In this document: positions 58,199 through 64,000 of the stretch, in pieces
Position numbering within the stretch: position 1 is the first letter of the stretch
Layout of the letters: every line of letters begins with the position of its first letter
NCBI GenBank assembly: GCA_037176845.1
Contig: JAYKXP010000047.1
Location: forward strand, 346,693-410,692
Source of the DNA: Paramarasmius palmivorus
Lineage: Eukaryota; Basidiomycota; Agaricomycetes; Agaricales; Marasmiaceae
Direction of reading: 5' to 3'
DNA: 64,000 nt
The notes under the pieces: model-generated
What the model was told of the DNA's origin: nothing
What the model saw: only the letters and a program-made list of their open reading frames with translations
The model's database searches: none
Translations under genes and position numbers: made by a program

Positions 58199-59617
58199 AG
58201 GCTGCGAGTGTCGATCAAGGAGACGAAGTTTTACTTGAAGGGACAACGATGAGAATTGAGGGAGAAAGAGTGTGAGAAGAAAATTACCTGTGTTTGGATC
58301 CGGTTTCAAGTCATCGCAAGCGTAAACAAATGACTTGAGGGGAGGTCGAAGAGTCGCGGAAGAGGAGAAGAATGAATGGGTGGCGAAGAAAAGATGACCG
58401 TTAGCTCAGTTTACCGAGTAACCAGGGCGTGGCGCTTAAGCACGTGGAGGAGATGGCGACAGCGTGTAAGAGCGTCTTGCACAGATAGACAGGAGTTTCG
58501 TTGGGGAGTGAAGGGAGCAAGAACGGAGAATGGGATGAGATTACAAGTAACCGTAAGTAGTAGGATGTGTGAGGGAACGGGGATTTTTCAAAACAACCGG
58601 TAACATATTATTTTTTTGATCGCCGGATCACGCGTCGCTTATCAGCTCTGGCTGTCATACATTGAACGTAATCGGTCCAGAAAAGGATGTGTACGCAAAA
58701 ATCGGAAAGAGTGTACAAGTATTGAAAAGAAATAGTGTAATTACTCCCAAGGCTGAACTACCATATGGAAGTCGTGATCGCGAAGAAAAACCAAACCTGA
58801 ACACTCGCTGAGGTCGCGGAAATCAAACTGAGTAGGAACTTGGTAGGAACGTTTGCGTATAGCGGCGACGACTACGTGAGCGGACCTGTATATGGAAGTA
58901 GAGTGTCCGCCACGGCCAATAATTTCTTCGTCGCTGCAGGGCAGAGGTCAAGAGGTTACTGCAAAATGAACGCGTCTGAGCATCGAGGTGCCTTTGATGC
59001 GAATTTATCTGTAGACAGTCTAAAAGTAAGGAATGATTAGAACGGCGCGCGAAATAGATATGATAAGGACGAACTCGTCGTTGAAGAAACGGTGGCCGAG
59101 TCGAAAGAAGCTAACTGCATTCTCTGTACCCTTCTCTTTTTATAGCAGAAGTAAAGATTTCGAACAGGACATTGTCAGGGAGAGAAGGCATGTCAAAACT
59201 GTGGAAAGAATAAAACGTTAGGGGCTGCTTGAGAGTGGGTAGGATGATATCTACCATCTTGTTCGGAAATTGCTATAGGACGTCGGAGGCGAATGAAAGG
59301 CGAATTAGCGATCTTTCTCACGATGCTCCTTCCCGTTCGTCCTGCACGTCAAATATGAACCAAGACTCCCGATTACCTTGCTCTGAACATGCCCAACACC
59401 GACAGAAGGAAAAGGCAGCTGGAAAATGTGCCCGCCTCCCTGTGCTACGACACGACACAGGAGGTGTTGAAGTGGTCGATTGAAATGAGAAGAGAGGATG
59501 GCGGTTCAATCTGGGAGCTATTGTTACTAGAAAGGAATCACACCAACGAGTACGAGGACATGTTTTGAGATAGCAGAAGGAGACCGCTGACCCCATCTTT
59601 CTTAGCTTGCTCACATC
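58199..59617. other. intergenic, no supported gene
   Basis: Short open frames at 58840-59040 and 59033-59221 have no family resemblance. This probably includes the promoter of the minus-strand gene and of the plus-strand gene that follows. No RNA gene or repeat was recognised. Confidence 0.4.
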
Positions 59618-59640
59618 TCACATACCTCTATAGAACGCTG

Positions 59641-60537
59641 AAGATAACACGTTCCACGACAATTTCACTTCTGCATCGTACTGTCCTCAGCAACCCGGCG
59701 TTGTTCCGGAAAACTCGAACAGCATGTATTGCTTGCAACGACCTGCTGTCCATGATGTTCGACACAAACCAACCCCAGATCGCATGTCTCATTGCAGACA
59801 TTGTACGAGCTGTGTCATCTACGGTGGAAACACTCGACCTCAAACTTCGCTTTCACCCTGGCATCCTGCATGCGTTACGAACCACGCTCTTTCCAAAGTT
59901 ACGTGTCCTCGCTGCACCAGTATATTTTCTATTGGACGTCAACAGTAGTATCAGAATCCACGCTATAACGAAGAATATCGGTTATGGGACGAATAGGATC
60001 GCGGGAAGAAGGAATAGAATCACCGTTGCTGGTTCTGAGAGTAACTGGCCTATATTGAACCGTGTATTCGTGACATGCTTCAAGGATGCGCCTAGCGATC
60101 TCACCAGTACGCTCGATATATCTTACATGGCTTCGGTGAAGGAGTTGGCTATAGTGATGCACAATAGGGCGGACTGGGCGTTCAACGTATCATACTTCCT
60201 CAGTAACATCGTTCTACCACCGAATGTAGAGGTCATATTGATCATACGACACCACGGACAGTTTACTGGTGGAGCCATACGAAGCTGTCGACAACGCTCG
60301 GATAGAGACACGGTGGAACCGAATATCACATTTCACAGGAAGTGCATGGTGCCGGTGACGGTCAATAGCGATCAGCCGTGGGCAGGAGATGTCACAGAGC
60401 GCACTTCTGTTAGTGTGGTGCTTTCGGAAAGCCCTTGCGAGGAGAAGTATTGGATGAACTTGAGGGAACATGTTCAAGGGCGGGCCGAAGATTCTCGATT
60501 GTACCATAAAGAGCAAAATCATGTCGTGATGTTTTAG
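59641..60537 (+). CDS. uncharacterised protein, F-box/LRR-like
   Basis: Open frame of about 290 codons in one block. It has leucine-rich stretches such as SSTVETLDLKLRFHPGIL and LFPKLRVLAAPVYFLL, spaced as in the agaric F-box-associated LRR proteins, but the F-box itself is not visible. The N-terminus near LSNPALFRKTRTACIACND may start upstream. The frame stops at 60537 with HVVMF. Family assignment is only by resemblance. Confidence 0.4.
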   Translation, partial: KITRSTTISLLHRTVLSNPALFRKTRTACIACNDLLSMMFDTNQPQIACLIADIVRAVSSTVETLDLKLRFHPGILHALRTTLFPKLRVLAAPVYFLLDVNSSIRIHAITKNIGYGTNRIAGRRNRITVAGSESNWPILNRVFVTCFKDAPSDLTSTLDISYMASVKELAIVMHNRADWAFNVSYFLSNIVLPPNVEVILIIRHHGQFTGGAIRSCRQRSDRDTVEPNITFHRKCMVPVTVNSDQPWAGDVTERTSVSVVLSESPCEEKYWMNLREHVQGRAEDSRLYHKEQNHVVMF

Positions 60538-60862
60538 ACGTATGTAGCGCTCAATGGAAGCGCAAAATGGGTTACCGATACCTTGCACCCGAAATACAAT
60601 CAAGAACGTGTATGATGTCAATCTTTTTGGGTGCTGTCGACCACGTGCCTATTGTCCAGTGTGAGCATTCTGTTTGTCATCTTTCTTCTACCGTTATCAT
60701 CAACACCGACTACCAGGTATCTTCTTTCTCACCTTGTGCAACCGGCGAGTCGACTCTGACATCACCAGAACAGAAATCACCTCCAGCTATGCCTTGGGAG
60801 ACGATTGTGGTGTCAAAGCCCAGGATGTGGGAAGTTCCGTCTAAACAGCTGAAAGGGGGCTT

Positions 60863-61814
60863 GTGTTGCAAGACCTCATCGTGGAGCCTATGGAGAATTA
60901 CCGATGGGTAGACATCAAGACCGTAAAGAGGTACATGGAACACAGAAACAAGACCTTGAACTACGATGTCCACTTCGTGCTGAGAAATGTCGGCGTGGGC
61001 GTCTTTCACCTGGAGTTGACGGACGACGAATCAGAGTGGACCCCCCCGGACATCATGAGACTTCCGGATTGGGTCTATTTGGGAGGTGGCTTCTACGACG
61101 CAGTTGTCGACGAGGGGTACAGTTACGAGTTGGCGGATTACATCAATTACTTCGTGGCGAGGACAGTGTTTCAACCCACTCTGGGTCTTCCACCAAGAGC
61201 ACGGATAAGCAAGGGCAGTGCGTAAAGCTATCGAGGAGTGTGCCGAGCAAAAACTGACTGGGGACCAAGCCCTCGATCGCATCAGAAACGCAATGATCAC
61301 GACGAGGCCGGAGGAAATCAAACTTAGCAGAGTCGAGATGGAGTTGATCGCTAGGTTGACACAGAGGTTCTGCTACTCTGCCTGTGTGGCGAGTGCTGAA
61401 CAGTTCGTGGACGATGTTCAAGCGAACTTCTTTACCGGAGACACTCTGGAGACCGTCAAAAGGATGATAAACTGTAGCTTGAAGAAGGCGCAGATTAAGG
61501 AGCACAAGCAGTATTATTACGACGACAATCACATCTCGAGGTACAACTTCCCAGACGCGAACGTGATCACAGGCGCTCTGCTCGTCAAGTGTTTGATGAA
61601 GACCACCAACTGTAACACAGAAGACGATGCAGGGGAGTTGCGGCGGTGGATGGAAGAGTACCCGGAGTGCAAGGCGGTATGCTTGGATCTTGCCCTCAGG
61701 TTTAAGCTACCATTCAAGCTTGACCCGATGGCCACAACTCCCACCGAGACGAGCACAGACCTTGACTCAACCGGCACATCTCCCCCTGAGTCGACCATAG
61801 GCTCTTGTGCTTAA
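60863..61814 (+). pseudogene. uncharacterised protein, frameshifted
   Basis: Two overlapping plus-strand frames appear to be one gene. The first (60863-61225) contains VDIKTVKRYMEHRNKTLNYD and PDIMRLPDWVYLGGGFYDA and stops after ARISKGSA. The second begins within the overlap at 61218 as RKAIEECAEQKLTGDQALD. It continues through LIARLTQRFCYSACVASAEQ, NFFTGDTLETVKRM and EYPECKAVCLDLALRFKLPF, and ends with a Thr/Ser-rich tail at 61814. A one-base change near 61215 would join them. No domain was recognised. Confidence 0.45.
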
Positions 61815-62260
61815 CGCACAAGACAGCTCTGCTGTCATTGGCAGCCTCCGACGACCGACAAAGGTGGTAATCCAAAGGCTTCAATATTTGAGATTCGGAA
61901 AGGTTAGGAAAAGAAGGGCGCGTGATTGGACGGCAGATGAGCATGAGCGAGAGAATATCAGTACCCCTGGAATCTGCATATCTTGTATTCGGTATCATGT
62001 ACTACGTCTTCCAACTGAATGCGATGTTTGACGTAATCTTGTTTTTTCTGAGGTTACGGTAGCCGAACTTTTGCTGAGCTAATCATGTCCGGTTACCGCA
62101 AGTGTCGGGTGCCTGCCGTACCGCTCTTTCTGTCTATATAAATCCTAAGTATCAATGGAAGTGCGGGTTACTTTATCAGAATGGATCACATAACCAGCGA
62201 ACTCTTTACATAGCTTTGTAAAAAACATAACAAGCTTATAACCCCGGCATATAGTAAAGT
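61815..62260. other. intergenic, no supported gene
   Basis: About 450 bp with a possible TATA-like stretch near 62137 (TCTATATAAA) but no gene downstream of it that I can support. Base composition becomes AT-rich to the right. Confidence 0.35.
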
Positions 62261-62600
62261 CTAAATTTCCTTTGTTGAGATCTTTATTGAAAATATACTT
62301 ACATCGCTGGTGGTCTGTACAGCCATTCCATCATGATACCATACATGATTGTTGTTGTCTATGGACTGGCAGACAAAGTGATTATCTTTATAATATATTA
62401 TCCCACTAAGCGGTACTGATAAGCTCTTTCTTGATGAGGGATCTGTAGACACAAGTCAATGTAAGGCAGTTTTCTTCTTGGACCTGCTTCATGTATACCA
62501 AATGCAAGTAAAGAAGGTGGAGACTGGAAATTATGGTGAAATGTCAGATGTGAATTACATGTATTACATCTGCGTTGTGATAGCATGCCACTAAATAAAG
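62261..62600 (-). pseudogene. ubiquitin-specific-protease-like fragment (transposon-type), frameshifted
   Basis: The minus strand reads CNTCNSHLTFHHNFQSPPSL, then a beta-type stretch ending YQYRL. After a one-base break near 62410 it continues SGIIYYKDNHFVCQSID and WYHDGM. The Cys-x2-Cys finger followed by a GIIYY..HF..R/Q...WYHDGM block is the C-terminal half of peptidase C19-like domains in fungal transposon proteins, with the His as the catalytic-type residue. The catalytic Cys box was not found in the upstream 1.4 kb. A decayed remnant. Confidence 0.5.
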
Positions 62601-64000
62601 ACCTAGCTAAAACGAAGTAGATGCAACAAAGTCAGTTGATTGATTAAATACAGGTGAATATGTATTGTATCCACTTTGAACTACAGAGGATGTACAGTTA
62701 CATTGCTCCGTCGTCGGTGTGCTCAACATTCATAAATAATACTCTGTCAAGAAGATCAGACATGGGTGTAAAAGCACCAAGGTAAAAACTATTTGGATAC
62801 TTGTTTATCATGACAGTCTAAGTTGATCTGGGCATTACTGGTATCAATAATACCATTGGCACCCTGTACAAAAGCATGTCTGAAGTTGCTTTAGGATATC
62901 ATTCTCGCTGCTATTGAATAAGAAGACCATCTTTGAGTGTCTGAATTCCACAGAGGCCTATAAAACATCAAAGAGAGCATCATATGCCACAGCTGTTATT
63001 GGACCACACAGGTGCTCCTAATGACGAAACATTAGGCTGTAATACATCTGCTTACAGGCTCAAGTCGCACTCTCTTTATTACATCAGTTTTATAGGGAGC
63101 AGCGCTTCCAGATATTACACGTTTCTTGGATAGATCTGCACCTGACTTCTTAGTTTTAGTCTGCATTTTAGAGTCTCACTTTCTGCATACCACAAAGCTT
63201 GCTTCTGTTGGACATGCTACTGGGTAACCTGGGCACCTGCAAGATGGATCATATTGAACAGCTCCTTAAGGGCGTGCTCCATGTCAGTTTTAGCTTTAGA
63301 GCTGTTAATGATTTCCCATCCTATTCTTCAACATCATTAACTTCTAATAAGGATCGTGTTTGACCAGCGCAAAGAAGCATACATACAGTAGGAGGCATCA
63401 TAGGCCCTTAGACATAGTTTTTCGAAAGGAGCCATATGAGAGTATTTCGTGTGTTTCCTGTGTACATTGTAGAGGTAAAGTACCCTCATATCTTTTCTTT
63501 AGTTAAGATTCCATCCAATAGTTCAAGTTCCACGGGACTCTTGTCTGGTGAAGAGCCTTGTAATCCACCAGTTATTTTATTAGTATCACAATGAATCAAG
63601 AATGATTGTTCCCTTTGCAGTTGCACTTCTAGACAATGCTGTATAGTATGCATGATAGCTACGACAGTTAGCAAGATGTACTGGAGTACGTGGTTCGGTC
63701 TTTCCTTGTGACGAGACAATCAGTCATAGACGAAACATGGTACTACATATCTTGAGTGGCGGTATACTGTTAGCGTCTTTCCTTTACCTTATGGAAAGTT
63801 TGATAGTTTGCATATCATGATGTAGGTGTAATTGGCACCACATTAACTGGTAGCCCTGGAATTTCAACATCATAGGAGTACTTGTTTAGCTTGATGAAAA
63901 GAGTATCAAGTCGCTGCTGTGAAGGATGGCCTTACAAGTCCACCACAATATACTATACCTCTTGACCTCTGTAATATTGAGCTCGTAGCTATATTTTTTT
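62601..64000 (-). other. AT-rich region, probable transposon remnant
   Basis: Fragments on the minus strand look coding, for example MSDLLDRVLFMNVEHTDDG near 62750 and HVLQYILLTVVAIMHTIQHC near 63660, but stops separate them. They probably belong to the same decayed element as the protease-like fragment. No terminal repeats were recognised before the window ends. Confidence 0.35.

Overview
This is nuclear DNA of a basidiomycete mushroom-forming fungus (Agaricomycetes, probably Agaricales). The evidence is many short introns of about 50 bp, a DUF6593-family gene, a fungal aspzincin protease, a Cdc25-type RasGEF relic and F-box-like genes. All calls come from reading the sequence; no search was run.

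Layout. 1-7.2 kb: gene-poor, with one recognisable DUF6593 gene (3411-4281) and decayed coding traces. 7.2-16.7 kb: a compact host block. It holds mitochondrial ribosomal protein uL13m (-), divergently paired over 153 bp with an FG-repeat Nup42-like nucleoporin (+), then a deuterolysin-type metalloendopeptidase (+), a frameshifted methionine aminopeptidase (+) and a convergent nitronate monooxygenase (-). 17-19.6 kb: two tandem copies (A and B) of an uncharacterised gene family. Copy B is cut in exon 2, and its continuation lies at 44.7-45.4 kb.

Between the two halves of copy B lies an insertion of about 25.1 kb (19599-44706), the main discovery of the window. It carries two different DDE/rve-type integrases, one at each end (20.1-21.9 and 41.1-44.4 kb). 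Between them are an F-box-like protein, a large protein ending in a chromodomain, a 700+ aa unknown protein, a HECT-like ubiquitin ligase, two further unknown proteins and an alpha-type protein kinase. I read it as a giant, gene-rich DNA transposon loaded with ubiquitin, chromatin and kinase functions. The right-hand integrase is itself split by a 1.66 kb insertion (42415-44079). Several genes in the element carry single-nucleotide frame breaks, so this copy is probably decaying, or the assembly has indels.

45.4-53.3 kb: relic-rich host DNA, with duplicated decayed segments, a damaged F-box-like gene and a Cdc25-type RasGEF pseudogene (SH3 and RasGEF remnants). 53.4-58.2 kb: a minus-strand host gene split by a 3278-bp foldback element (53672-56949). 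That element has arms of about 1.5 kb, a short diverged centre and an exact 7-bp target duplication; removing it restores the host reading frame. 58.2-64 kb: intergenic DNA, two uncharacterised plus-strand genes (one frameshifted) and, at the AT-rich right edge, a decayed ubiquitin-protease-like fragment typical of fungal transposons.
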